Notes: a model not told the origin generated them from the sequence alone. Positions 28,509 to 37,998 are shown, numbered from the stretch's first letter. The stretch is 41,766 nt of DNA from Tannerellaceae bacterium (GCA_021201295.1 JAJQFE010000004.1:1-41766); one strand, 5' to 3'. A program made the numbers and translations.

Positions 28509-30386
28509 ATGACTTTTAACTACGATGTGATTGTGGTAGGGGCAGGACATGCAGGCTGTGAAGCTGCTGCTGCTGCCTCTAATTTAGGTTCAAAGACCCT
28601 ACTTATTACTATGGATATGAACAAAATTGCCCAGATGAGTTGTAATCCTGCAGTAGGGGGAATAGCCAAAGGGCAAATTGTTCGTGAGATTGATGCATTA
28701 GGAGGATATATAGGAATTGTTACAGACAAAACGGCGATTCAATTCCGTATGTTAAACAGGAGTAAAGGACCTGCCATGTGGAGTCCGCGTGCCCAAAGTG
28801 ACCGTATCAGGTTTATGGAAGGCTGGAGAAATGTTTTAGAAAACTTACCCAATTTATATATTTGGCAGGATACCGTCAACCAGTTATTAATTGATAAGGA
28901 TAAGGTTTGTGGTGTCCGGACAGGAATGAATGTTGAATTTAAAGCCCAGGCGGTAATCCTTACGAATGGGACTTTTCTGAACGGGTTGATGCATATTGGG
29001 CGGACCCAGATACCGGGAGGACGTATTTCAGAACCTGCCACCACAGGAATAACTGAACAATTGACCGGCTTAGGAATCAAAGCTGACCGGATGAAAACAG
29101 GAACACCTGTCCGGATCGATGGGAGAAGTGTCTGTTTTGAAGAAATGGCAGAACAACCCGGAGAAAATGATTTCCACAAATTTTCTTATCTCGACTTCCA
29201 GCCACGTCTTCTGAAACAACTTAGCTGCTGGAGCCTTTTTACCAATGAAGCCTGTCACGATATCCTGCGGGAAGGCTTGCCGGATTCACCCCTCTATAAT
29301 GGCCAGATCCAGAGTATAGGACCCCGATATTGCCCCAGTATTGAAACCAAGATCGTGACCTTTGCAGATAAAACCCAACATCAGCTCTTTCTGGAGCCGG
29401 AAGGGGAAAACACGCAAGAATATTACCTGAATGGTTTTTCTTCATCCTTACCTTTGGATATCCAGTTACGGGCATTACAGGCCATTCCGGCTTTCCGGAA
29501 TATACAGATCTACCGTCCCGGATATGCTATTGAATATGATTTCTTTGATCCTACACAATTAACACATATCTTAGAAACAAAACAGCTTGCCAACCTGTTT
29601 TTTGCAGGGCAGATCAATGGGACTACGGGATATGAAGAAGCTGCCGGACAAGGTTTGATTGCAGGCATTAATGCCCACATAAAATGTCATGGCGGAGAGC
29701 CTTTTATTTTGGGAAGAAATGAAGCCTATATTGGAGTATTGATAGATGATTTGGTAACTAAAGGAGTAGATGAGCCTTACCGTATGTTTACCTCCCAGGC
29801 AGAATACCGTATTTTACTCCGTCAGGATGATGCAGATATGCGGTTGACAGAGAAAGCTTATCAGATAGGTTTAGCAAAACAAGACCGGTACGATCTTCTT
29901 AACCAGAAAAAAAAAGCCCGGAACTCAATTATTGAATTTGCAGAAAAATATTCTATTAAATCTCAATATATTAATGACGGGTTGGAGAAGTTAGGAACCG
30001 CGGCCCTCTCCCATGGATGTAAACTGATAGATCTGATCCTGCGTCCTCAACTTACGATAAAAAATCTCGCAGAATTAGTTCCAGCTTTTAAATCACATCT
30101 GGAGACCCTACCCGAAAATCGTCGGGAAGAAATCATAGAAGCTGCCGAAATACTGATAAAGTATAACGGATATATTAAGCGGGAACAAATTATTGCGGAT
30201 AAAATAAACCGCTTGGAAAACATTCGGATTAAAGATAAATTTGACTATAATTCAATTCAATCTTTATCTACAGAAGCTCGTCAGAAATTAATGAAAATTA
30301 ATCCCGATACGATTGCTCAGGCAGGCCGTATACCAGGAATTTCGCCCAGTGATATTAATATATTATTAGTACTTTTAGGTAGATAA
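28509..30386 (+). CDS. mnmG: tRNA uridine-5-carboxymethylaminomethyl modification enzyme MnmG (GidA)
   Basis: FAD-dependent subunit of the MnmE-MnmG complex that installs cmnm5 on U34 of several tRNAs. 625 residues, full length. Visible: FAD dinucleotide motif VVGAGHAGCEAAAAAS near residue 8, CNPAVGGIAKGQIVREIDALGG, and AGQINGTTGYEEAAGQG around the second FAD contact. The C-terminal helical domain ends PSDINILLVLLGR. It has its own promoter. Followed 45 bases later by uvrC, with a parS site in between. Confidence 0.97.
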   Translation: MTFNYDVIVVGAGHAGCEAAAAASNLGSKTLLITMDMNKIAQMSCNPAVGGIAKGQIVREIDALGGYIGIVTDKTAIQFRMLNRSKGPAMWSPRAQSDRIRFMEGWRNVLENLPNLYIWQDTVNQLLIDKDKVCGVRTGMNVEFKAQAVILTNGTFLNGLMHIGRTQIPGGRISEPATTGITEQLTGLGIKADRMKTGTPVRIDGRSVCFEEMAEQPGENDFHKFSYLDFQPRLLKQLSCWSLFTNEACHDILREGLPDSPLYNGQIQSIGPRYCPSIETKIVTFADKTQHQLFLEPEGENTQEYYLNGFSSSLPLDIQLRALQAIPAFRNIQIYRPGYAIEYDFFDPTQLTHILETKQLANLFFAGQINGTTGYEEAAGQGLIAGINAHIKCHGGEPFILGRNEAYIGVLIDDLVTKGVDEPYRMFTSQAEYRILLRQDDADMRLTEKAYQIGLAKQDRYDLLNQKKKARNSIIEFAEKYSIKSQYINDGLEKLGTAALSHGCKLIDLILRPQLTIKNLAELVPAFKSHLETLPENRREEIIEAAEILIKYNGYIKREQIIADKINRLENIRIKDKFDYNSIQSLSTEARQKLMKINPDTIAQAGRIPGISPSDINILLVLLGR

Positions 30387-30394
30387 TATGTAAT

Positions 30395-30410
30395 TGTTCC
30401 ACGTGAAACA
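30395..30410. promoter_or_regulatory. parS: parS centromere site (ParB/Spo0J binding)
   Basis: TGTTCCACGTGAAACA equals the 16-bp B. subtilis parS sequence base for base and lies within a longer near-palindrome (30393-30412) with a single non-symmetric pair. It sits between mnmG and uvrC and not inside a gene. ParB-CTP clamps load at parS and recruit SMC for chromosome segregation; parS sites usually lie near oriC. No parA or parB is present in this window. Confidence 0.85.
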
Positions 30411-30431
30411 ATATTAAAAAGATCTCCTTTC

Positions 30432-32273
30432 ATGGACAAAAATAAAGATGAGATAAAGCAACTCCATAATCCTGAAGAAGTAAAAAAACGTCTTCAGGCT
30501 ATTCTTGCAGTGATTCCGGAGAAGCCAGGATGTTATCAATACATCGATGAAAAAGGAACGATCATTTATGTAGGTAAAGCAAAAAATCTAAAAAAACGGG
30601 TTTCTTCCTATTTCAATAAAGTACACGAATATGCTAAAACCCGTGTCCTGGTAAAACAGATACGGGATATCAACTATATTATTGTAGACAGTGAAGAGGA
30701 TGCATTACATCTGGAAAACAGTCTGATCAAAGAATACAGGCCACGATATAATGTTATGCTGAAGGATGATAAAACCTATCCTTCCATAGTAGTAAAAAAT
30801 GAATATTTTCCACGGGTATTTCAGACCCGGAATATTATCCGGGATGGATCTCAATATTATGGTCCTTATTCGTCTGTATATACAGCCAAAATTATGTTGC
30901 AGATGGTTAAAGAACTCTATCCATTACGTACCTGTAACTATCCGCTTACACCGGAAACAATTGCACGAAAAAAATACAAAGTCTGCCTGCAATACTATAT
31001 TAAACGCTGTAAAGGACCATGTGAAGGATTGCAGACACTGGAAGATTACCAGGAAAGTATTAACCATGTCAAAGAGATATTAAAAGGGAATATTTCACAA
31101 ATCAGCCGGAATTTATTCCACCAGATGCAACAACTGGCAGAGGAGTTAAGATTTGAAGAGGCTCAACTCATAAAAGAAAAATATGAAGTAATCGAGAACT
31201 ACCGGGCTAAATCTACCGTAGTGACTCCTACCCTGACCAATATAGATGTATTCTCTTTTGCAGAAAATGAGAAATCAGCCTATATTAATTATATGCACAT
31301 AGGAAACGGTTCCATCGTACAGGTATATACATTTGAATATAAAAAGCGACTGGATGAACCCAGAGAAGAATTATTGGGATTAGGGATCATTGAAATGCGG
31401 GAACAGTTTAAAAGTACTGCACGGGAAATTATTGTTCCGTTTTTACCGGACATAGAGCTTTCCAGAAATATTACTTTTACTATTCCACAAAAGGGAGATA
31501 AAAGAAAACTACTGGATCTATCTGAACAGAATGTAAAACAATATAAAGTAGATAAATTAAAACAAGCGGAAAAACTGAATCCGGAACAATGGACTACCCG
31601 GATATTAACTACTATGCAAAAAGATCTTCATCTACGGGAGTTACCTATGCATATAGAATGTTTTGATAACTCGAATATTCAGGGAACGAATCCGGTAGCC
31701 GCTTGTGTAGTCTTTAAAAAAGCGAAACCATTGAAAAAAGATTACCGACATTTCCATATCAAAACAGTGGAAGGCCCCGATGATTTCGCCTCTATGATAG
31801 AAGTAGTAACAAGGCGATATACCCGGTTAGTGGCGGAAGACCAGCCTCTTCCCCAACTGATCGTAATTGATGGCGGAAAAGGACAATTAAATGCCGCTAC
31901 TCAGGTATTAAGAGATTTAGGATTATTGGATAGGATAACTATTATCGGGTTAGCAAAGCGACTGGAGGAAATTTTTTATCCGGGAGATCCTATTCCATTA
32001 ATATTGGATAAAAACTCAGAGACCCTTAAAATTATCCAGCAATTACGGGATGAAGCACATCGCTTTGGGATTACTTTTCACAGGCATATGCGAAGTAAAA
32101 AACAGACCGTTTCCGAATTAGATATGATTAAAGGTATCGGAGAAAAAACAAAAGTTTTACTTTTACGTCATTTTAAAAGTGTCAGACGCATTAAACAGGC
32201 ATCTTTTGAAGAAATAAAAGAATTAATCGGTGAATCCAAAGCCCATTTAATCATTAACAGACTAAAAAAATAA
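30432..32273 (+). CDS. uvrC: excinuclease ABC subunit C
   Basis: Makes both incisions around bulky lesions in nucleotide-excision repair with UvrAB. 613 residues. Visible: N-terminal GIY-YIG nuclease (GCYQYIDEKGTIIYVGKAKN), a central UVR/UvrB-binding region (ELRFEEAQLIKEKYEVIENY), the RNase H-like C-terminal nuclease (HIECFDNSNIQGTNPVAACV, LIVIDGGKGQLNAA) and a helix-hairpin-helix end (IKGIGEKTKVLLLRHF). Ends 1 base before dtd, so it heads a tight repair/quality-control unit. Confidence 0.97.
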   Translation: MDKNKDEIKQLHNPEEVKKRLQAILAVIPEKPGCYQYIDEKGTIIYVGKAKNLKKRVSSYFNKVHEYAKTRVLVKQIRDINYIIVDSEEDALHLENSLIKEYRPRYNVMLKDDKTYPSIVVKNEYFPRVFQTRNIIRDGSQYYGPYSSVYTAKIMLQMVKELYPLRTCNYPLTPETIARKKYKVCLQYYIKRCKGPCEGLQTLEDYQESINHVKEILKGNISQISRNLFHQMQQLAEELRFEEAQLIKEKYEVIENYRAKSTVVTPTLTNIDVFSFAENEKSAYINYMHIGNGSIVQVYTFEYKKRLDEPREELLGLGIIEMREQFKSTAREIIVPFLPDIELSRNITFTIPQKGDKRKLLDLSEQNVKQYKVDKLKQAEKLNPEQWTTRILTTMQKDLHLRELPMHIECFDNSNIQGTNPVAACVVFKKAKPLKKDYRHFHIKTVEGPDDFASMIEVVTRRYTRLVAEDQPLPQLIVIDGGKGQLNAATQVLRDLGLLDRITIIGLAKRLEEIFYPGDPIPLILDKNSETLKIIQQLRDEAHRFGITFHRHMRSKKQTVSELDMIKGIGEKTKVLLLRHFKSVRRIKQASFEEIKELIGESKAHLIINRLKK

Positions 32274-32274
32274 C

Positions 32275-32727
32275 ATGAAAACAGTTATCCAGCGCATTCA
32301 ATATGCAAGTGTAACCATAGAGGGAACGATAACATCCCGGATAGGAACGGGGTTGCTGATATTAATCGGTATTGAAGACAGAGATAGCCGGGAAGATATT
32401 GAGTGGCTAACTAAAAAGATTGCGAACCTGCGTATTTTTGATGATGAAAACGGAATTATGAACCGTTCTGTAATAGATATAGCAGGAGAAGTAATGGTAG
32501 TAAGTCAATTTACCCTGCAGGCCTCTACCAAAAAAGGAAACCGTCCCTCCTATATCAAAGCCTCCCGTCCAGAAACGGCCATTCCTATATATGAAGCATT
32601 TTGCAAAGAAATGGCTATTCAGATAGGTAAACAAGTGGCAACCGGAATTTTTGGGGCAGATATGAAAATAGAATTATTGAATGATGGTCCGGTAACAATC
32701 ATTATAGATTCACAAAACAGAGAATAA
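32275..32727 (+). CDS. dtd: D-aminoacyl-tRNA deacylase
   Basis: Removes D-amino acids (and glycine mischarged on tRNA-Ala) from tRNA. 150 residues. Visible: MKTVIQRIQYASVTIEG, the active-site motif SQFTLQAST (Ser-Gln-Phe-Thr) and the cross-subunit Gly-cisPro motif in NDGPVTI. Spaced 1 base from both neighbours. Confidence 0.96.
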   Translation: MKTVIQRIQYASVTIEGTITSRIGTGLLILIGIEDRDSREDIEWLTKKIANLRIFDDENGIMNRSVIDIAGEVMVVSQFTLQASTKKGNRPSYIKASRPETAIPIYEAFCKEMAIQIGKQVATGIFGADMKIELLNDGPVTIIIDSQNRE

Positions 32728-32728
32728 G

Positions 32729-33061
32729 ATGGAAGAATTAACCATTAAAGAAGCACAGCAACAGGTAGATGAATGGATAAAAACTTACGGTATCCGCTAT
32801 TTCAATGAACTAACTAATATGGCTATTCTGACCGAAGAAGTAGGCGAACTGGCCCGGATCATAGCCCGTACCTATGGAGAGCAATCTTTTAAAGAAAGCG
32901 ATAAAAACAGGGATTTGGGAGATGAAATGGCAGATATATTGTGGGTTTTACTCTGTCTTGCCAATCAAACTGGAACAGACCTGACAATTGCTTTCAGAAA
33001 GAATATAGAGAAAAAAACAGGCAGGGATAAAGAAAGACATATTAATAATCAAAAATTATAA
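32729..33061 (+). CDS. MazG-like nucleotide pyrophosphohydrolase
   Basis: 110-residue all-alpha NTP-PPase with the metal-binding pattern LTEEVGELARII (EExxE-type) and GDEMADILWVLLCLAN (ExxD). It hydrolyses (d)NTPs to NMP and PPi, a house-cleaning role that suits a position among uvrC, dtd and deoC. Single-domain form, shorter than E. coli MazG. Start 1 base after dtd. Confidence 0.9.
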   Translation: MEELTIKEAQQQVDEWIKTYGIRYFNELTNMAILTEEVGELARIIARTYGEQSFKESDKNRDLGDEMADILWVLLCLANQTGTDLTIAFRKNIEKKTGRDKERHINNQKL

Positions 33062-33068
33062 AAATAAG

Positions 33069-33929
33069 ATGGACAGATATCAGGAAGCATTCAGTAAATT
33101 CGCTCCTTTAGGAACCGATCAGGAAGTGGCAGAAAAAGTAAAGAAGTTATTGGAAGCAGAAACAAAAAAGAACTTTAACACAGAAACATTGAAATTCCTC
33201 TACAGTTGTATTGACCTGACTTCACTAACCAGTGTGGATACGAAGGAAAGTATCTGGGAATTGGTAAATACGGTAAATGATTATGAAGGAACAGGAGATA
33301 TACCGAACGTAGCCGCTATTTGTACATATCCTCTGTTTGCAGAAACTGTAAAGCAGTCATTAACAGCACAAGAAGTAAAAATTGCAGTAGTAGCAGCCTG
33401 TTTTCCATCTTCACAGACTTTTACAGAGGTAAAAATTGCAGAAACAGCCTTAGCCGTTATGAACGGTGCGGAAGAAGTGGATGTAGTCCTGAATTTAGGC
33501 TATTTTTTAGAAGGAAATTATCAGGAATTGACAGAAGAAATTCAGGAAATAAAAGCCAGTTGCCAGCAAGTTAAACTAAAAGTAATCCTGGAAACAGGAG
33601 CACTGAAGACGGAAGAAAATATCCGGAAGGCTTCTATCCTGTCTATATATTCCGGAGCTGATTTTATTAAAACCTCTACCGGTAAAGAATTTCCGGGTGC
33701 TACTCCGGAAGCCTTCTATGTTATGTGCCAGGTTATTAAAACTTACTATGATCTTACCGGAAATAAAATTGGAATCAAAGCATCCGGAGGGATCAGAAAA
33801 GCAGAAGATGCCGTTAATTATTACACACTGGTAAAAGAAATATTAGGAGAAGAATGGTTAACCAAAGACCTGTTCCGCATCGGTGCAAGTGCTCTGGTAA
33901 CTGACCTGCAAAACCGGATAGAAGCATGA
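33069..33929 (+). CDS. deoC: deoxyribose-phosphate aldolase
   Basis: Class I aldolase splitting 2-deoxyribose 5-phosphate into glyceraldehyde 3-phosphate and acetaldehyde, for deoxynucleoside salvage. 286 residues. Visible: EEVDVVLNLG (catalytic Asp), Schiff-base Lys in FIKTSTGKEF, and the proton-relay Lys in IGIKASGGIRKAEDA. Last gene of the mnmG-uvrC-dtd-mazG-deoC run, 7 bases after the MazG-like gene. No strong terminator follows; the 55-base convergent gap has only a 10-bp palindrome CTCATATGAG (33961-33970). Confidence 0.95.
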   Translation: MDRYQEAFSKFAPLGTDQEVAEKVKKLLEAETKKNFNTETLKFLYSCIDLTSLTSVDTKESIWELVNTVNDYEGTGDIPNVAAICTYPLFAETVKQSLTAQEVKIAVVAACFPSSQTFTEVKIAETALAVMNGAEEVDVVLNLGYFLEGNYQELTEEIQEIKASCQQVKLKVILETGALKTEENIRKASILSIYSGADFIKTSTGKEFPGATPEAFYVMCQVIKTYYDLTGNKIGIKASGGIRKAEDAVNYYTLVKEILGEEWLTKDLFRIGASALVTDLQNRIEA

Positions 33930-33984
33930 ATTATGTATTAAAAATCCCATAGAAAAACAACTCATATGAGATTTATAAATTCCT

Positions 33985-34962
33985 TTACCTGGACCGGTTT
34001 ACAATATAATCTGCCAAAGAAATTAAACTATCCCGGGCTTCTGAAACCGGAAAATCTTTTAAAATAGTCACTGCCCTGTCCCGGTATTCCTTCATACGTT
34101 TTTCCGCATATTTAATACCACCTTTTTCTTTAGCAAACGAGATCAGTTCTGTAACATGTTCATGAGTAAAGTCTTTATTCCTGATAATATCCAGAAAATA
34201 TTCTTTCTGCCTTGATGATGTTTCGTGACTTAAGGCATAGAGAAGAGGTAATGTGACTTTCCCTTCCCGGATATCATTTCCAGTGGGTTTTCCTAAATTA
34301 CCTACCTCAAAATAGTCAAAAATATCATCCCGGATCTGAAAACTATAACCCAGAGCCTCCCCAAACAGACGGCATTTTTCTATCATTTCATCGGAGGCAC
34401 CGGAAGATATAGCACCAATCTGGGTACAGGCAGATAGCAGTGTAGCTGTTTTTTTCCTAATCACCTGAAAATAGCAATCTTCATTCAGAATACTCTCTTC
34501 CACAGTTTCTAATTGTTTGATCTCTCCTTCCGACAGATCTCTGCCCAGGTTGGAAACAATATTGACAATACGAAGATCACCGGTCTGTATGGAACGAATT
34601 AACGTAGTAGCTAAAATATAATCACCAACCAACACAGACACCCGGTTGTCGAAAATAGCATTTAAGGAAGGGACCCCTCTACGTTGTTTGGTATCGTCAA
34701 TCACATCGTCATGAATCAATGAAGCTGTATGCAATAATTCAAGTAACACAGCAGAATTAATCGTATCGTCTGTCACTTTCCCCAGTGCTTTAGCTATAAG
34801 AAGTACCAACAGAGGGCGGATATGCTTCCCTGTATAACTTAAAATCTGGTCAATAGCTTGTTGCAACCGGAATGTCTCACTTTGAAGTGAATGGGCAAAC
34901 TCTTTATTAAAACAGCTTAATTCTTTGGCTATCGGCTCTTCTATTTTCGCTCTTTGATCCAT
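33985..34962 (-). CDS. long-chain polyprenyl diphosphate synthase
   Basis: 325-residue trans-prenyltransferase that extends allylic diphosphates with IPP, probably for the menaquinone side chain. Visible: first Asp-rich motif LIHDDVIDDTKQRRG (D85, D86, D89), second FQIRDDIFDYF (D212, D213, D216), GKHIRPLL and GDYILA. Small residues (T79-A80-S81) before the first Asp motif suit a long product. It points toward deoC and away from polA. IspB/HepT-type naming is not decidable from sequence. Confidence 0.92.
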   Translation of the reverse strand: MDQRAKIEEPIAKELSCFNKEFAHSLQSETFRLQQAIDQILSYTGKHIRPLLVLLIAKALGKVTDDTINSAVLLELLHTASLIHDDVIDDTKQRRGVPSLNAIFDNRVSVLVGDYILATTLIRSIQTGDLRIVNIVSNLGRDLSEGEIKQLETVEESILNEDCYFQVIRKKTATLLSACTQIGAISSGASDEMIEKCRLFGEALGYSFQIRDDIFDYFEVGNLGKPTGNDIREGKVTLPLLYALSHETSSRQKEYFLDIIRNKDFTHEHVTELISFAKEKGGIKYAEKRMKEYRDRAVTILKDFPVSEARDSLISLADYIVNRSR

Positions 34963-34981
34963 AAACTTAACCTATGATTCG

Positions 34982-34989
34982 CAAAAGTA
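34982..34989 (-). promoter_or_regulatory. -7 promoter element for the polyprenyl synthase
   Basis: The minus strand reads TACTTTTG (TAnnTTTG), 20 bases before the ATG at 34962, so the leader is very short. A plus-strand near-match TACATTTA (35021-35028) may serve polA from the same 100-base gap. Confidence 0.5.
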
Positions 34990-35062
34990 AGAAAAAGTAT
35001 TGAGTACAGCACTTTTTTCGTACATTTATTATTTAATTGTCTTAATAAAACAACAAAAAGAA

Positions 35063-37828
35063 ATGAAGTTATTCCTTATAGATGCCTATGCATTGATCTA
35101 TAGATCATTTTACGCGTTTATTAAAAATCCCCGTATTAATTCCAAGGGAATGAATACCTCTGCTATTTTCGGATTTGTGAATAGTCTGGAAGATGTGTTA
35201 AAACGGGAAAATCCCAGCCATATTGCAGTAGGATTTGACCCTTCCGGACCTACTTTCCGCCATGAGGCTTTCGAAGAATATAAAGCACAACGGGAAGAAA
35301 CTCCGGAAGCAATCCGGCAGGCTGTACCCTATATTAAAGAAATTATCAAAGCCTATAATATTCCTATCCTGGAAATTCCTTTTTATGAAGCCGATGATGT
35401 GATCGGAACAATTTCCAAACAGGCAGAAAAAGAGGGATATGATGTATACATGATGACACCGGATAAAGATTACGGACAATTAGTCTCCGACCATATTTTT
35501 ATTTACCGGCCTAAATTCGGAGGAGACTATGAAATATTAAGAGTAAAAGAGGTATTGAATAGATTCGGATTATCCTCGGTTGACCAGATCATCGATCTGT
35601 TAGGCCTTATGGGAGACGCTTCGGATAATATTCCGGGATGTCCGGGTGTAGGAGAAAAAACAGCCGTGAAGTTATTAACAGAGTTTGGCAGTATTGAAAA
35701 CCTGTTGGAACATACGGATCAATTAAAAGGAGCGCTTCAGAAAAAAATTGTAGAAAATGCAGAACAGATCCGTTTCTCTAAATTTCTTGCTACCATCAAA
35801 ACAGATGTTCCGATTCAGTTTGATGGAAACTGTTGCATACGGGAAAAACCGGATGAAGAAAAATTAAAGGAAATTTATACGAAATTGGAATTCCGGACAT
35901 TTATCAATAAATTATCGGGTGAAATAAAATCATCTGCTTCCAAAGCTCCCCAACAAGGTCTTCTCTTTGCAGAATTTGAGACCGGAAGTCCAGAAATTTT
36001 CAAAGATTCAAATCTCACGGACTTAAACTCCACTCCTCACACTTATTATATAGCTGATAGTGAGGAGAAAATTGAAAAATTAAGTACCCTTTTAAAGGAA
36101 CAGGATTTTTTTGCATTTGACACAGAAACGGACGGAGTAGATCCTTTACGAGCCGGACTGGTAGGAATGTCATTCGCTATTCAGGAAAATGAAGCCTGGT
36201 ATGTTCCGGTACCGGAACATCCGGATGAAGCAGCTAAAGTGATTGCTTACTTCTATCCTGCCCTGGAAAATGTTCATTCGCTTAAGATCGGGCAAAATAT
36301 AAAATTTGATATCCTGGTTTTAAGAAAATACGGTATACGGGTAGCCGGGCCTCTGTTCGATACAATGATTGCCCATTATCTGTTAAATCCGGAATTACGT
36401 CACGGAATGGACTACCTGGCAGAAATCTATTTAGGTTATAAAACTATTTCTATTACGAAACTGATCAGTCCTAAAGGCAAAAACCAATTGACCATGCGGG
36501 ACGTCCCACTTACAAAAATCGCAGAGTATGCTGCAGAAGATGCAGACATTACTATCAAACTCAAAAATATTTTTGAACCGGAACTAAAAAAGCAGGGTAT
36601 GGAAGCGCTGTTTTATGACATGGAAATGCCACTGGTATATGTATTAGCTGAAATAGAAGCAACAGGCGTTACACTGGATATTGATGCATTGAAACAATCT
36701 TCGGAAGAACTCACAGAAGCCTTACGTACATTAGAAGGTGAAATCTATAAAATGGCAGGCGTGGAATTCAATATCAACTCAACCAAACAGGTTGGAGAGA
36801 TTCTTTTCGATCGTCTGAAAATAGACGATAAAGCGAAAAAGACAAAAACAGGAGGATATAGTACCAGTGAAGATATTCTGAAAAAACTTCGCCCCAAACA
36901 TCCAATCATTAGTAAATTATTAGAATACAGAGGATTAAAAAAACTATTGAGTACCTATATAGATGCTTTACCTCTGCTTATAAGCCCTGTCAGCGGTAAG
37001 ATACATACTTCTTTCAACCAGACCGTAACCGCTACCGGACGTTTAAGTTCAACCAACCCTAACTTACAGAACATTCCTATCCGGAATGAGTTGGGCCGGG
37101 AGATACGCCGGGCATTCATACCGGAAAATGAAGCATGTGTATTCTTTTCGGCAGACTATTCTCAGATTGAATTACGGCTGATGGCTGACCTGAGTAATGA
37201 TAAAAATATGGTGGATGCTTTCCTGAGTGGAGAAGATATCCACACAGCTACAGCTGCTAAAATTTACGGAATAGACATCCGGGAAGTGACTCCAAATATG
37301 CGTCGTAAAGCCAAAACCGCCAACTTCGGTATCATTTACGGTATCTCCGTATTTGGTCTCGCAGAACGGCTCAATATTCCCCGGGGTGAAGCGAAGGAAT
37401 TAATTGACGGATATTTTAAAACTTATCCCGGAGTCAAACAATACATGAATAAAAGTATTGAAATCGCTAAAGAAAAGGGATATGTGGAAACCTTATTCAA
37501 ACGGAAACGTTATCTTCCGGACATTAATTCCCATAATGCAGTAGTCAGAGGCTATGCAGAACGAAATGCGATCAATGCTCCTATCCAGGGAACAGCAGCA
37601 GATATAATCAAAGTAGCCATGATCCGTATTTTCCAGCGTTTTGAAACAAAGAAGTTAAAAAGTAAAATGATCCTGCAGGTTCATGATGAACTGAACTTCA
37701 ATGTCTATAAAGATGAACTCGAAACCGTAAAACAGATCGTAGTGGAAGAGATGGAACAGGCCATCCACCTCCGGGTTCCCTTAATCGCCGAATACGGAGT
37801 AGGAAAAAACTGGCTGGAAGCACATTAA
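35063..37828 (+). CDS. polA: DNA polymerase I
   Basis: Gap filling and RNA primer removal in replication and repair. The start is ATG 35063 (MKLFLIDAYALIYRSFYAF), a canonical PolA N-terminus; an in-frame ATG 63 bases upstream adds a non-conserved tail. 921 residues. Domains: 5'-3' exonuclease (about 1-290, with PFYEADDVIGT and LLGLMGDASDNIPG); 3'-5' exonuclease (about 330-510) with intact metal residues in FAFDTETDG (D353, E355), so proofreading is likely active; polymerase with SADYSQIELR (D698), KTANFGIIYGIS (motif B) and VHDE (D875). Complete. Confidence 0.97.
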   Translation: MKLFLIDAYALIYRSFYAFIKNPRINSKGMNTSAIFGFVNSLEDVLKRENPSHIAVGFDPSGPTFRHEAFEEYKAQREETPEAIRQAVPYIKEIIKAYNIPILEIPFYEADDVIGTISKQAEKEGYDVYMMTPDKDYGQLVSDHIFIYRPKFGGDYEILRVKEVLNRFGLSSVDQIIDLLGLMGDASDNIPGCPGVGEKTAVKLLTEFGSIENLLEHTDQLKGALQKKIVENAEQIRFSKFLATIKTDVPIQFDGNCCIREKPDEEKLKEIYTKLEFRTFINKLSGEIKSSASKAPQQGLLFAEFETGSPEIFKDSNLTDLNSTPHTYYIADSEEKIEKLSTLLKEQDFFAFDTETDGVDPLRAGLVGMSFAIQENEAWYVPVPEHPDEAAKVIAYFYPALENVHSLKIGQNIKFDILVLRKYGIRVAGPLFDTMIAHYLLNPELRHGMDYLAEIYLGYKTISITKLISPKGKNQLTMRDVPLTKIAEYAAEDADITIKLKNIFEPELKKQGMEALFYDMEMPLVYVLAEIEATGVTLDIDALKQSSEELTEALRTLEGEIYKMAGVEFNINSTKQVGEILFDRLKIDDKAKKTKTGGYSTSEDILKKLRPKHPIISKLLEYRGLKKLLSTYIDALPLLISPVSGKIHTSFNQTVTATGRLSSTNPNLQNIPIRNELGREIRRAFIPENEACVFFSADYSQIELRLMADLSNDKNMVDAFLSGEDIHTATAAKIYGIDIREVTPNMRRKAKTANFGIIYGISVFGLAERLNIPRGEAKELIDGYFKTYPGVKQYMNKSIEIAKEKGYVETLFKRKRYLPDINSHNAVVRGYAERNAINAPIQGTAADIIKVAMIRIFQRFETKKLKSKMILQVHDELNFNVYKDELETVKQIVVEEMEQAIHLRVPLIAEYGVGKNWLEAH

Positions 37829-37857
37829 GTACTTTATTTAACCCATACAAACCGATC

Positions 37858-37937
37858 TTGCCCCGGGATTCTGTCAGGAAAGACAGTTTAGTTTTATTTT
37901 ATAGGTAAACAGTTCTTTTTTGACAATCCCGGGACAA
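37858..37937. repeat. imperfect inverted repeat with a competing inner hairpin
   Basis: Arms 37858-37876 and 37921-37937 pair over about 17 positions around CCCGGGAT/ATCCCGGG, with one mismatch and a 2-base bulge. Inside the 44-base spacer, CTGTC (37871-37875) can pair instead with GACAG (37882-37886), an alternative structure that uses part of the left arm. No T run follows. It lies 30 bases after polA in a 316-base gap; function unknown. Confidence 0.6.
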
Positions 37938-37975
37938 AACTGGAAATAATAGGTTATCCTTTACCATAATATTCC

Positions 37976-37998
37976 ACCTCTTGAGAGGTATACCTCTC
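37976..37998. repeat. three-arm alternating palindrome upstream of ychF
   Basis: ACCTCT-TG-AGAGGT-AT-ACCTCT in direct succession. GAGAGGTATACCTCTC (37983-37998) is a perfect 16-bp palindrome, and the middle AGAGGT can pair with either neighbour. It lies 60 bases before the ychF -7 element; a dimeric repressor operator or an RNA switch are both possible. Confidence 0.6.

Noticed and set aside
28739-29179. 146-residue minus-strand frame opposite mnmG
   Set aside because: Antisense shadow of mnmG, no motif.
35000-35062. Upstream in-frame ATG as the polA start
   Set aside because: Its 21-residue extension overlaps the promoter gap and lacks conservation; MKLFLIDAYALIYR is the canonical PolA start.
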